Shown here in pieces: positions 51,972 to 60,771 of a stretch of 64,000 bases of DNA (within the stretch, counting starts at the first letter, position 1; each line of letters begins with the position of its first letter). Under the pieces are notes generated by a model that was given only the letters and a program-made list of their open reading frames with translations, did no database searches and was not told the origin of the DNA. The stretch is from NCBI GenBank assembly GCA_049511715.1, contig JBEKXU010000014.1, positions 1 to 64,000 of the forward strand. The letters run 5' to 3'. The position numbers and the translations under genes are program-made. The DNA comes from JBEKHT01 sp049511715. Lineage in GTDB: Bacteria; Chloroflexota; Anaerolineae; Anaerolineales; RBG-16-64-43.

Positions 51972-52598
51972 ATGAGTCTCTTCCTCACTCTGGAAGGTCC
52001 TGAGGGAAGCGGCAAGTCCACCCAGGCGCCTCGAGTAGCCCAGCTCCTGCGGGACAGAGGATGGAACACCCTTCTGACCCGCGAACCCGGCGGGACCTCG
52101 ATCGGCGACCAGATTCGAACGGTACTCCACGACCTTGACAACACGGCCATGCACCCACGCACCGAGGCCTTGCTCTATTCCGCCTCTCGCGCGCAGATCG
52201 TGAACGAGGTAGTCAAGCCCCACCTGGCCGCGGGTGGAGCCGTGGTCTGCGACCGGTTTTTCCATTCCACGCTGGCCTACCAGGGCTATGGGCAGCGGCT
52301 TGACTTGGGGATCCTGCGCGGGATCACAGCCTTTGCCACCGAGGGCCTCTTGCCGGACTGGATTCTGCTCCTGGATCTGCCGGTGGAAGTGGGTCTTGAC
52401 AGGCGCCGCTCGTCCGGCGGAGAGTGGAACCGCCTGGACGCCTATGAGCTAGCTTTTCATCAGCGGGTCCGCGAGGGCTATCTGGCTATGGCCCGGGAGG
52501 AGCCCGGGCGCTGGTGCCTGATCCAGGCCGGGGGGATGCCCGACCAAGTTTGGGAGGAGATTCGGCAAAAGCTCGAGGCCTGGCTCAATCGTCGCTAA
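51972..52598 (+). CDS. tmk: Thymidylate kinase
   Basis: 208 aa. P-loop LEGPEGSGKSTQ, DR motif VVCDRFFHSTLAYQGYG, and TREPGGTSIGDQIR are all diagnostic. It makes dTDP from dTMP. The ATG lies 4 bases after the AAA-R3H stop with GGGAG overlapping that gene's end, so they are an operon. Its last four bases overlap the convergent FmdB-like gene. Confidence 0.95.
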   Translation: MSLFLTLEGPEGSGKSTQAPRVAQLLRDRGWNTLLTREPGGTSIGDQIRTVLHDLDNTAMHPRTEALLYSASRAQIVNEVVKPHLAAGGAVVCDRFFHSTLAYQGYGQRLDLGILRGITAFATEGLLPDWILLLDLPVEVGLDRRRSSGGEWNRLDAYELAFHQRVREGYLAMAREEPGRWCLIQAGGMPDQVWEEIRQKLEAWLNRR

Positions 52599-52984
52599 TA
52601 GTCATCCAGGCCGCTATCGTCCTCTCCTCCCAGCCCGGGGACAGATTTCTCCACTTCTTCCGGGCTTTCCCCCGCCTCCAGGCGATCGATCGCCTCATGA
52701 AATTCCGGGCCCAGGTCCTCCCCCATCTCGCTCCCCATTCGCTTCATCATGCGTGCCACCGAGCGCGGGTCCTTTTCATCCACATCCCCCCAGGAGGAAG
52801 GGTCCGCCATGGCTTCCAGGCGCGAATCTTCCGAACGGGAAAATCTCACCCCCCGGATCCGGCGAGCCAAGTTCTGGCTGCGGCAGTTGGGGCAGGTCGG
52901 AGTCTGCGTCTCGTACTCGGCGAAGGTCATGAAGACGGAGACCAAGCGATGGCAGTCGCCGCAGCGAAATTCATACGTGGGCAT
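52595..52984 (-). CDS. FmdB-type zinc-ribbon protein
   Basis: 129 aa. The FmdB zinc ribbon is at the N-terminus: MPTYEFRCGDCHRLVSVFM and TCPNCRSQNLARRI, four cysteines. An acidic C-terminal half (PEFHEAIDRLEAGESPEEVE) is common in Chloroflexota and actinobacterial relatives (from memory). GAGGTGGAAG precedes the ATG. A TATAAT lies about 53 bases upstream. The function is unknown; a regulatory role was first proposed for FmdB. Confidence 0.85.
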   Translation of the reverse strand: MPTYEFRCGDCHRLVSVFMTFAEYETQTPTCPNCRSQNLARRIRGVRFSRSEDSRLEAMADPSSWGDVDEKDPRSVARMMKRMGSEMGEDLGPEFHEAIDRLEAGESPEEVEKSVPGLGGEDDSGLDDY

Positions 52985-53036
52985 CTTCCACCTCGCGCTT
53001 CCTCGGGTCCAACCCCGCTACGATACGTGATAGAGT

Positions 53037-53042
53037 ATTATA
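53037..53042 (-). promoter_or_regulatory. -10 box for the FmdB-type gene
   Basis: TATAAT on the minus strand; TATTAT on the plus strand in the same place could serve gmk. Confidence 0.35.
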
Positions 53043-53096
53043 ACTTGGCGGCCTCCTGCATGAGCGAACTCCGCCGGCTTGCGATGGAGCACTGAC

Positions 53097-53711
53097 GTGG
53101 ACGACCTTTACCGGCATCCCTCCTACCCACTGCTGATCGTGATTTCGGGGCCCTCCGGTGTGGGTAAGGACACGGTGATTGGGCGCATGAAAGAGCGTGG
53201 CTTGCCTTTTCACTTCGTCGTCACAGCGACGACGCGAGCCCCTCGGCCGGGAGAGGTCAACGGCCAGGACTATCTCTTTTACTCCGCCAAGGAATTCGCG
53301 CATCTCTTGGAGAAGGGCGAGTTTCTGGAGGCTGCTCGGGTCTACAACGACTACAAAGGCATCCCCAAGCAGCAAGTCCGCCAGGCGCTCGCTTCCGGCC
53401 AGGACGTCGTGCTGCGCGTCGACGTCCAAGGAGCCCAGACCGTCCGCAGGCTGTGCCCGGACGCCTTGCTGATTTTCCTCTTCCCGGCCTCCGAGGAGGA
53501 CTTGGCGCGCCGCTTGCAAGAGCGCCATACCGAGAGCCCGGAAGGATTGAGCTTGCGCCTCGCCACCGCCCGAGAGGAAATAGGCCGCTTGGGCGAGTTT
53601 GACTACGTCGTGCCCAATCGCGACCACCGCCTCGACGAGACCGTCGATTTGATTCTGGGGATCATCCAGGCGGAGCATGCGCGCGTTCATCCGCGCCAGG
53701 TCACCCTGTGA
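53097..53711 (+). CDS. gmk: Guanylate kinase
   Basis: 204 aa. P-loop ISGPSGVGKDTVI, TTRAPRPGEVNGQDYLF, and the GMP-binding SxxEF region (KEFAHLLEKGEFLEAARVYN; core GEFLEAA) identify it. It makes GDP from GMP. The start is taken as GTG at 53097; TTG at 53079 would add six residues. Its stop overlaps the rhomboid start (GTGA), so they are translationally coupled. Confidence 0.95.
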   Translation: MDDLYRHPSYPLLIVISGPSGVGKDTVIGRMKERGLPFHFVVTATTRAPRPGEVNGQDYLFYSAKEFAHLLEKGEFLEAARVYNDYKGIPKQQVRQALASGQDVVLRVDVQGAQTVRRLCPDALLIFLFPASEEDLARRLQERHTESPEGLSLRLATAREEIGRLGEFDYVVPNRDHRLDETVDLILGIIQAEHARVHPRQVTL

Positions 53712-54487
53712 GCCTCTCCCCCTTTGACGGTCCCCCGGCCTCCCAACCGTTCCCCCCTCCGGTGGCGCGACCCGCAATGGTCTCTGTCCCGCTGCCCCGC
53801 CCGCGCCCGTGGGTGACCTACGGCTTGCTGCTGTTGACGGCGCTGGTATTCGTGGGGCAGAGTCTCTCCTCGGCATTGCTGGGCGAGGATGTCCTGCTGC
53901 TCCTGGGGGCAAAAGACAATGCCCTGATCCGGGCCGGGCAGTACTGGCGGCTGGTCACACCGATCTTCCTTCATGCCGGACTGCTCCACGTGGGTTTCAA
54001 CCTCTACGCGCTTTACGTCATTGGCCCTCCCGTCGAAGCGCGCTTTGGCCCGAGGCGTTTCTTTTTCCTCTACCTCTTCTCCGGGGTGGCTGGGGTGCTG
54101 GCGAGCATGGCCTTCAGCTCGGACGTCTCGGTGGGGGCCTCGGGGGCCATCTTTGGGCTGATTGGCGCGTATGCAGTCTACCTGTATCAACACCGGGAAC
54201 TGTTCGGGCGCAACGGGAGGCGCACGCTTCTCAACCTGGCCTTTATCGCGGTGGTGAACCTGCTCATCGGGCTGGCGCCTGGAATTGACGACTGGGCCCA
54301 TCTGGGCGGGCTGCTGGGCGGGTCCCTGCTGGCGGTGAGCATTGGGCCCCTTAATGAGGTCGCCCTCAGTCCGCAAACAGGGCAGGCGGTCATCCTGGAC
54401 CGCCGGGCGCCGGGCACGGTTTGGGCGGCCTCTGCCCTGTGGCTATTCGTTCTGTTGGCAATTTTCGCCTTCCTGCTTAACCGTTGA
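53708..54487 (+). CDS. Rhomboid family intramembrane serine protease
   Basis: 259 aa. About six or seven membrane helices. The catalytic Ser is in GASGAIFG, the His in DDWAHLGGLLGG, and the HAGLLHVGFNLYAL helix carries the conserved Asn-type contacts. A cytoplasmic Pro-rich N-terminus (residues 1-35) precedes the first helix. GTG start overlapping gmk. Substrate unknown. Confidence 0.93.
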   Translation: MSLSPFDGPPASQPFPPPVARPAMVSVPLPRPRPWVTYGLLLLTALVFVGQSLSSALLGEDVLLLLGAKDNALIRAGQYWRLVTPIFLHAGLLHVGFNLYALYVIGPPVEARFGPRRFFFLYLFSGVAGVLASMAFSSDVSVGASGAIFGLIGAYAVYLYQHRELFGRNGRRTLLNLAFIAVVNLLIGLAPGIDDWAHLGGLLGGSLLAVSIGPLNEVALSPQTGQAVILDRRAPGTVWAASALWLFVLLAIFAFLLNR

Positions 54488-54545
54488 GGATGCCTTCCTT
54501 GCCTAGCCAGCCCTCTGCTTGACCTGGGGACAGGATCTGGGGCCG

Positions 54546-54965
54546 ATGGGGCCATTTCGTTTTCATCATTCGATCGAAGTGCGCTACGGGGACCTGGACG
54601 CCCAAGGCCATGTCAACAACGCGCGCTATTTCACCTACCTGGAGCAGGCTCGGGTTCACTACCTGCAGCATCTGGGCCTGTGGGACCTGCTGGATTTTCG
54701 AGAGATCGGCGTGATCCTGGCTCAGGTATCCTGCACTTTCTGCCAGCCGATCCGCCTGCAGGATCCGATCCGCGTGGGGGTGCGCGTCGGTGCTATCGGA
54801 ACCAAGAGCCTGACCACGGAGTACCGCATTGAGACGTACCCCGAGGGGAAGGAAATGGCCACCGGCCAGGCGGTCCTAGTGGCCTATGACTATCATCACG
54901 GAGTTTCCATTCCGGTGCCGGAGCGCTGGAGAAGCGTGATCTCCAAATTCGAGGGGCTGGAGTGA
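54546..54965 (+). CDS. Acyl-CoA thioesterase (YbgC/FadM-like hotdog)
   Basis: 139 aa hotdog-fold thioesterase. The catalytic Asp lies in VRYGDLDAQGHVNNARYFTY, the hallmark of the 4-hydroxybenzoyl-CoA thioesterase-like group. The substrate acyl group is not determined. The ATG at 54546 is chosen over a TTG at 54519; AGGA is about 10 bases upstream. Its stop overlaps the next gene's start (GTGA). Confidence 0.88.
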   Translation: MGPFRFHHSIEVRYGDLDAQGHVNNARYFTYLEQARVHYLQHLGLWDLLDFREIGVILAQVSCTFCQPIRLQDPIRVGVRVGAIGTKSLTTEYRIETYPEGKEMATGQAVLVAYDYHHGVSIPVPERWRSVISKFEGLE

Positions 54966-55963
54966 AGATCGACGCGGTGTTGGCCCCCGTCCTGCTGGAC
55001 CAAATCCCGGCTCTGGCGCACGAGGCGGAAGATCTGGGATTTGACGCCTTGTGGTCCAGCGAAACTCAGCACGATCCCTTCCTGCCCCTGGCCTTGATTG
55101 CGGAACACACTCACCGTTTGCATTTCGGCTCCTCCATCGCGGTCGCCTTCGCGCGGAGCCCGACCACGCTTGCCTACACGGCCTGGGACCTGGCCGGGCA
55201 ATCAGGAGGCCGCTTTATTCTGGGGCTGGGAACCCAAGTGAGGGCTCATATCATGCGGCGGTTCGGGATGCCCTGGCCCGAATCTCCTGCCTCTCAACTG
55301 CACGAAGAGATCCTGGCCATGCGCGCCATCTGGAAGGCCTGGAGCTCCGGAGAGCCCCTGAATTTCCGAGGGAAATACTATGCCCTAACCCTCATGACTC
55401 CGTTCTTTTCGCCTGCCCCCATTGAGCGGCCCGACATCCCGATCTTCCTGGCCGGCGTGAACCCGGCCCTGTGCCGCGTCGCGGGAGAACTGGCCGACGG
55501 CTTTTTTGTTCATCCCTTCCACAGTCTGCGCTATCTCCGCGAGGTGGTGATTCCCGAGCTGCAGGAAGGCATGCGGAGGGCGGGGCGCCCGGAGGGGGCG
55601 GTCCAGGTGGCCGTCACGGCCCTGACCCACACTTCCCCTGAAGAAGCGGCCTTCGTGAGGCAGCAAATCGCTTTCTATGCCTCCACGCCGTCCTACCGTC
55701 CTGTGCTTGCGCTCCACGGCTGGCAGGACGTGGGTCAGCAGTTGAGCACCCTGGCCTCCCATGGGCGCTGGGCGGAAATGGCTGCCTGGGTATCCGATGA
55801 GATGCTGGAGGCTTTCAGCACCCGCGCTTCCCCCGCCGACCTGCCCCTGGTGCTGCGCGAGCGGTACGAGGGGGTGGCGCAGCGCCTCGCCTTGTATCTC
55901 CCCTTCTCCGGCGGAGGCGTTTTGGACCCTTGGGCCCAGCTGATCGAGGTGATCCACGCCTAA
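54962..55963 (+). CDS. LLM class F420-dependent oxidoreductase
   Basis: 333 aa luciferase-like (beta/alpha)8 barrel. Family marks: HEAEDLGFDALWSSET, FGSSIAVAFARSPTTLAYTAWDL (core AFARSP), GRFILGLGTQV, and PIFLAGVNP. It fits the F420-dependent subgroup; FMN use is possible. Substrate unknown. GTG start overlapping the thioesterase stop. Confidence 0.9.
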   Translation: MKIDAVLAPVLLDQIPALAHEAEDLGFDALWSSETQHDPFLPLALIAEHTHRLHFGSSIAVAFARSPTTLAYTAWDLAGQSGGRFILGLGTQVRAHIMRRFGMPWPESPASQLHEEILAMRAIWKAWSSGEPLNFRGKYYALTLMTPFFSPAPIERPDIPIFLAGVNPALCRVAGELADGFFVHPFHSLRYLREVVIPELQEGMRRAGRPEGAVQVAVTALTHTSPEEAAFVRQQIAFYASTPSYRPVLALHGWQDVGQQLSTLASHGRWAEMAAWVSDEMLEAFSTRASPADLPLVLRERYEGVAQRLALYLPFSGGGVLDPWAQLIEVIHA

Positions 55964-56006
55964 CCCCGCCAGCCACCCCGATCCCGAACCCGCCGAACCC
56001 CTCCTG

Positions 56007-57083
56007 GTGGTCGACGGTCATGAAGACTTGGCCTGGAATGCGCTCACCTTTGATCGGGACTACCTCCAGCCGGCCTGGGCGACGCGCCAGCGCGAGGCGG
56101 GAGGAGCGGTTCCTTCGCAGAACGGGCAGGCGACGCTAGGGTTTGCGGAATGGATCTTGGGCCGGATTGCCGTCGTCTGTGCGACCCTGTTTGCCTCCCC
56201 CTTGAGACGAAAAGCGGGGAGGTGGGACACTCTGTGCTACGCCGCCCCGGCCCAGGCCCAGGAGATCTACCGCCGCGAACTGGAGTATTACCGACGCTGG
56301 GTGGGGGATTCGCAAGGGCGCTTGCTGTTGATTGCGACGCGCGGTGACCTCGAAGCCATCCGGGCTGCCTGGAGAGAAGAGGACCTGACTCGGAGGAAAG
56401 TGGGGCTGGTCCTGTTGATGGAAGGAGCCGAGGGGATCCTCGACCCCGGGGAGGCGGAGACCTGGTACGAAGGGGGACTTCGCATCCTGGGGCCGGCCTG
56501 GGCAGGGAACCAGTATTGCGGCGGAACCCGCGAGCCGGGTCCCCTCACCCCCGAGGGATATCAACTCCTGAAGGCCATGGACCCCCTCCATATGATCTTG
56601 GACCTGAGCCACATGGCAGAACAGAGCGTTCGGGAAGCTCTGGAGGTCTATCCGGGACCGGTGGCGGCCTCCCACAGCAACGCGCGCGCCCTGCTGCAGG
56701 GTTCTGCGTGGCCGGACCGTCACCTCAGCGCGGAGATGATCCGGGCCCTGGCCGAGCGCGGGGGAGTCATGGGACTGGTCCTCGGCAATGCCTTTCTCAA
56801 GGGAGGGTGGACCCCGGCCGACGGAAAGCAGGCGGTCTCGCTTGAGCGACTCTGCGATCAAGTGGATTACGTCTGCCAATTGATCGGGAACAGCCAGCGC
56901 GTGGCCCTGGGATCCGACCTGGACGGTGGTTTTGGACTGGAGGCGATCCCCCGAGAGATCGATACGGCCGCCGACCTACTGAAACTGGATCGTCGGCTCC
57001 AAGATCGGGGCTTCCCTGAAGTCGACCGGCGCAACATCCTGGGCGGCAACTGGCTACGCCTGTTGCGCCTTGCCCTGCCGTAG
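56007..57083 (+). CDS. Membrane dipeptidase (M19 family)
   Basis: 358 aa zinc hydrolase. DGHEDLAWN holds the first His/Asp ligands, then LMEGAEG (bridging Glu), DLSHMAEQ, VAASHSNAR and ALGSDLDGGFG. It cleaves dipeptides, often with D-residues. The start is a GTG at 56007; the frame is open to 55953 but offers no ATG, GTG or TTG, and the two preceding Leu codons would complete the first beta strand, so a CTG start is possible. No ribosome-binding site. Confidence 0.9.
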   Translation: MVDGHEDLAWNALTFDRDYLQPAWATRQREAGGAVPSQNGQATLGFAEWILGRIAVVCATLFASPLRRKAGRWDTLCYAAPAQAQEIYRRELEYYRRWVGDSQGRLLLIATRGDLEAIRAAWREEDLTRRKVGLVLLMEGAEGILDPGEAETWYEGGLRILGPAWAGNQYCGGTREPGPLTPEGYQLLKAMDPLHMILDLSHMAEQSVREALEVYPGPVAASHSNARALLQGSAWPDRHLSAEMIRALAERGGVMGLVLGNAFLKGGWTPADGKQAVSLERLCDQVDYVCQLIGNSQRVALGSDLDGGFGLEAIPREIDTAADLLKLDRRLQDRGFPEVDRRNILGGNWLRLLRLALP

Positions 57084-57291
57084 GATCAGGAAGGGAGCCG
57101 AGCCGCAGGAAGTGGCGGCCGCCCGCCGTCCGCAAACCCGCGCCCGGAGTGGGCCCCGGGGATCATCTTCCTCCCCGGTGACTCTGCCGGCAGGCATAGA
57201 TGCTCCCGGTTTCCACACGGATGAGCCCCTCAACCTGATTCGAGTCGGATGCGCCCCGAACGGTGCCTGAGGGGGGCGCGCCGTTCTAAAG

Positions 57292-57297
57292 TAGAAT
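57292..57297 (+). promoter_or_regulatory. Possible -10 box for the FAD reductase gene
   Basis: TAGAAT about 85 bases before the GTG start, in an otherwise featureless 298-base gap after the dipeptidase gene. Confidence 0.35.
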
Positions 57298-57381
57298 CCG
57301 GATCTGCGCTTTCGATCCGTCCGCAGGGCGGCCGGGCGGCATGACCAATGCCGCTTTCGTTTCCCATGCGAAGAGGAAACT

Positions 57382-58725
57382 GTGGATTCAAATCAAGCCC
57401 AGCATGCGGTGGCAATCGTTGGCGCCGGACCAGCCGGCCTGTTCGCCGCCAAGCACCTTTCCGGCCAATCGGTGCGGGTGGCCCTGCTCAACCGGGATGT
57501 CCGTCCCGGGGGCCTGGCAGAATACGGCATCTATCCAGACAAACTCCGGATGAAGGATGGCCTGCGCAAGCAGTTTCAAGGAATTCTTTCCTCTCCTCTG
57601 GTGGACTACTTTGGCCATGTCGCGGTGGGCGCGCGGGGAAACCTTGCGCTTCAGGACCTATTGAACCTCGGCTTTGAGGCGATCTTGGTCACGGTGGGTG
57701 CTCAAGGGACCAAGTGGCTTGGGCTTCCCGGCGAGAACCTGCAGGGGGTTTATCACGCCAAGGATCTGGTCTATCACTACAATCGCTTGCCTCCGTTCAG
57801 CCAACGACAATATGAGATCGGCCGACGCGTGGCCGTGATCGGCATGGGCAACGTCATGACCGACATCTGCTACTGGCTGGTGCGCGAACAAAAGGTGGAG
57901 GAGATCGCCATCGTTGCCCGGCGCGGGCCCGCGGAGGTCAAGTTCGACAAGAAGGAATTCGAGCGTCTTGCGGCCAACCTCGACGCCGAGGCGCTCGAGC
58001 GCGAGGTCGCCCGCGTGGCGCCGAGCATGCGGGCCATCGGCCAAAACCCGGCGGCCGCGCGCGATTTCATTCTCTCCGGGCGGATCAAAGCCTTGCCCAG
58101 CGGGTCCTCCTCCCGCCTGCGTTTCGAGTTCCTTTCGGCGCCCACCCGCCTTCTGGGCGACGAGCGCGACCGGGTGCATGCCCTGGAGGTCGAGGACACA
58201 ACCCTGGTGCCGGCTGTGGGAGGGACTTCCGCCCTGGGCCGCGGCACCCGCCGAGAGATCTCTGTGGACACAGTGATTTTCGCGATCGGGGATTGCGTGG
58301 ATCCGGGCTTCGGCCTGCCGGTCCAGGGGACCTCGTTCGTCAAGAATCCGCAGCCGCGTTTCCCGATCGAGGGAGTCTCCTACGAGGTCTGGGACCCCTC
58401 CGGCCAGCGGCCCTGGGAGGCGATCTTCCTCGCCGGCTGGGCCCGGGAAGCCAGCACCGGGCTGGTCGGCGTGGCCCGCAAGGATGGAACCAATGGGGCC
58501 AAAGCGGTTTTCCAATCCCTGCGCCCGTTACGGCCTCGGGCGCCTGCGCCGCCCGACCAGCTGGCGCGGAGGATCCTGACCTGGGCGCATCCGGTTGTGA
58601 CCAAGCAGGATCTGCCGCGGCTGGCGGCGGCCGAGCAGGTGGAAGCCGCGCACCGGGGATTGGCAGAATTCCGGTTCGCCACCGACGAGGAGATGCTGGC
58701 GGCGATGAGCCTAGCCACGACCTAG
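57382..58725 (+). CDS. FAD-dependent oxidoreductase, adrenodoxin-reductase/GltD-like (ferredoxin-NADP reductase type)
   Basis: 447 aa. FAD site VAIVGAGPAGLFAAKHL at 10-26, RPGGLAEYGIYPDK, a second dinucleotide site RRVAVIGMGNVMTDI and VTVGAQGTKWLGLPGE fit ferredoxin-NADP reductases of the FprA kind. SVDTVIFAIGDCVDPGFGLP, with its Asp, is the closing FAD contact. A GTG start has AGAGGA upstream. No ferredoxin gene is adjacent. Confidence 0.85.
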   Translation: MDSNQAQHAVAIVGAGPAGLFAAKHLSGQSVRVALLNRDVRPGGLAEYGIYPDKLRMKDGLRKQFQGILSSPLVDYFGHVAVGARGNLALQDLLNLGFEAILVTVGAQGTKWLGLPGENLQGVYHAKDLVYHYNRLPPFSQRQYEIGRRVAVIGMGNVMTDICYWLVREQKVEEIAIVARRGPAEVKFDKKEFERLAANLDAEALEREVARVAPSMRAIGQNPAAARDFILSGRIKALPSGSSSRLRFEFLSAPTRLLGDERDRVHALEVEDTTLVPAVGGTSALGRGTRREISVDTVIFAIGDCVDPGFGLPVQGTSFVKNPQPRFPIEGVSYEVWDPSGQRPWEAIFLAGWAREASTGLVGVARKDGTNGAKAVFQSLRPLRPRAPAPPDQLARRILTWAHPVVTKQDLPRLAAAEQVEAAHRGLAEFRFATDEEMLAAMSLATT

Positions 58726-58796
58726 GAGGCTGGGTCCCAGGGTGGGGGGTCGCCCTCCCCTCACCGAAACGGCACCGCGCGGGGCTGGGGCGAGGA

Positions 58797-60017
58797 ATGC
58801 AGATTCGCCGACTGAGCCTGACCAACTTTCGGAACTTCGTCCGCCTGGAGGCCGAGTTCCCAGCGGGTATTCTGATTCTGTCCGGCGCCAACGCACAGGG
58901 CAAGACCTCTTTGCTGGAGGCCATTTACTACTTTACCGCGGCCAGCTCCCCCTTCTGCGAATCCGACCGCCGCCTGATCAACTTCCTGGCGATGAGCGAA
59001 CCCCTGCCCCTGGCCCGGCTCCAGGCCGAGGTGAGCGGGCGCCAGGGATCGCAAGGCCTGGAGATTCGTCTCTATCAGGAGCCCGGGGAAGACGGGGAAA
59101 GCCGCTTCCACAAAGACCTGCTCATCCAGGGGTCTCATCGGCGCCCCTCCGAACTCCCCGGCCACTTTCATGCGGTCCTCTTCCTGCCTCAAGACCTGAG
59201 GGTGATCGAAGGGTCCCCGAGCGAGCGGCGTCGTCACTTGGACGATCTGCTCATTCAAGTGGACGCTGCCTACGCTCGTTCCGGCGCGGACTACCAGCAT
59301 GCCCTCACCCAGCGGAACGCCCTTCTGCGGGAACTGCAGGAGCGCGGAGGCGACCCGGGCCAGCTGGATTACTGGGACCAGCAACTAGCCTATCACGGTG
59401 CCCACTTGACGCACCAACGCGCTCTGGCCATTGCCGACTTGGAGCGTCTGGCCGCTCCTATCCATCGAAGCCTGACCCGAGGCAAAGAGGTCCTGCGGCT
59501 GGAATATCAGCCCTCAGTCGACCCCCAGCACCCAGCGGGCCTAGCCGGAAACCCAGAGCAGTCCCGCTTGCCCCTGGCCGTTCCCCTGGACCGTACTCGT
59601 TGCACGCCCGAGGAGATCCGGGGCGAGTTCCTGCGCTGGCTGCAAAGTTCCCGAGCCGAAGCCATTGCCCGGGGCCGGACTCTCCAAGGTCCGCATCGAG
59701 ACGAATTGCGCTTCCTGGTAGACGGGGTCGACTTGGGTTTCTATGGCTCACGGGGACAGGCGCGCACTTGCATGCTGGCCCTCAAGCTGGCGGAGGTCGA
59801 CTGGACCAAGCAGCGCACCCAGGAATGGCCCGTGTTGCTCCTGGACGAGGTGCTCGCAGAACTCGACCAGGAAAGGCGCGACATGCTAGTGGATCAGCTG
59901 GGGGGGGCCGAACAAGTGCTGATTACGACGGCAGAGCCGGGAGGACTTCCGGCGCCGCTCATCGCGCGTGCTCGGTTGTGGCGGGTGGAGGGCGGATCGC
60001 TCCATTTCGAGCGCTGA
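58797..60017 (+). CDS. recF: DNA replication and repair protein RecF
   Basis: 406 aa, slightly above the usual 360-390. Walker A GANAQGKT is at 30-37; VLFLPQDLRVIEGSPSERR, LQGPHRDELRF, GSRGQARTCMLALK and Walker B VLLLDEVLAELD are all RecF marks. It helps load RecA at gapped DNA. The ATG at 58797 gives the standard start MQIRRLSLTNFRNF. In many genomes recF lies with dnaA-dnaN at the origin, but here those are absent. Confidence 0.95.
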   Translation: MQIRRLSLTNFRNFVRLEAEFPAGILILSGANAQGKTSLLEAIYYFTAASSPFCESDRRLINFLAMSEPLPLARLQAEVSGRQGSQGLEIRLYQEPGEDGESRFHKDLLIQGSHRRPSELPGHFHAVLFLPQDLRVIEGSPSERRRHLDDLLIQVDAAYARSGADYQHALTQRNALLRELQERGGDPGQLDYWDQQLAYHGAHLTHQRALAIADLERLAAPIHRSLTRGKEVLRLEYQPSVDPQHPAGLAGNPEQSRLPLAVPLDRTRCTPEEIRGEFLRWLQSSRAEAIARGRTLQGPHRDELRFLVDGVDLGFYGSRGQARTCMLALKLAEVDWTKQRTQEWPVLLLDEVLAELDQERRDMLVDQLGGAEQVLITTAEPGGLPAPLIARARLWRVEGGSLHFER

Positions 60018-60045
60018 GGCGACCCACCCGGGAGCCTCCCGGAGG

Positions 60046-60759
60046 TCAAACCAAAGGCCGTTTGGCGGGAATCCCCGGCCGACGGGGAAACTGAGCGGGC
60101 GTCGAGGCCACCTTGCGCACGACGATCAGGTAGCGGGTCTCTGCCACACCGGGGAGGTCCACTGGAATGACCCGGGTCAACTCCCCGCCCAGAAGGCTCA
60201 TGGCGTGTTCCGCCGCCTGAGCCTGGGAGGGCGCATCTTCGCCCTTCTGGGCTAGGACCTGGCCCCCGACTCGAGTGAGAGGCAGCAAGTACTCCAAGAG
60301 AACCGGCAGATTCGCGACCGCCCGGGCCAGCGACCAATCGTAGCTTTCCCGGTGCGCCGGATCTTGGCCGACCGCCTCGGCCCGGGCATGGACGACCTGC
60401 ACTCCCTGCAATCCAAGCCGCTCGACCAGGTGACGGCAAAAAGCCACCTTCTTTCCAGTGGCCTCGACCAAGGTGAGGCGCAGGGAGGGCTCCAGGATCT
60501 TGAGAGGCAGGCCGGGGAATCCAGCCCCGGTCCCCACATCGACCACCCGGGTCCCGGGCGAATCCCTCATCGCTATCCAGCAGCTCAGGGAGTCGAGGAA
60601 ATGCTGGATCTGGATCGCCGGCCTATCCGTAATAGCGGTCAGGTTCACCCGGCGATTCCACAGCAGGAGTTCCCGTTCGAAAGTCTCAAACTGGTCCAGC
60701 TGGCGTGCCGTGAGCCGCTGTCCGAGGAGAGAGTGAGCGGCCGGCTGAAGAGACTCCAT
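60046..60759 (-). CDS. rsmG: 16S rRNA (guanine527-N7)-methyltransferase RsmG
   Basis: 237 aa. SAM site VVDVGTGAGFPGLPLKI, preceded by WNRRVNLTAITD and HFLDSL, and followed by SLARAVANLPVLLEYLLPL. These are clear RsmG marks. A basic C-terminal extension (FPRRPGIPAKRP) is extra. rsmG is often origin-linked (next to gidA and parAB), which is not seen here. It converges on recF. Confidence 0.96.
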   Translation of the reverse strand: MESLQPAAHSLLGQRLTARQLDQFETFERELLLWNRRVNLTAITDRPAIQIQHFLDSLSCWIAMRDSPGTRVVDVGTGAGFPGLPLKILEPSLRLTLVEATGKKVAFCRHLVERLGLQGVQVVHARAEAVGQDPAHRESYDWSLARAVANLPVLLEYLLPLTRVGGQVLAQKGEDAPSQAQAAEHAMSLLGGELTRVIPVDLPGVAETRYLIVVRKVASTPAQFPRRPGIPAKRPLV

Positions 60760-60771
60760 GCGCGGAAAGCG

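Noticed and set aside
53060..53095. Eleven-codon leader-like frame (MSELRRLAMEH) just before gmk
   Set aside because: No ribosome-binding site and no sign of attenuation; probably chance.
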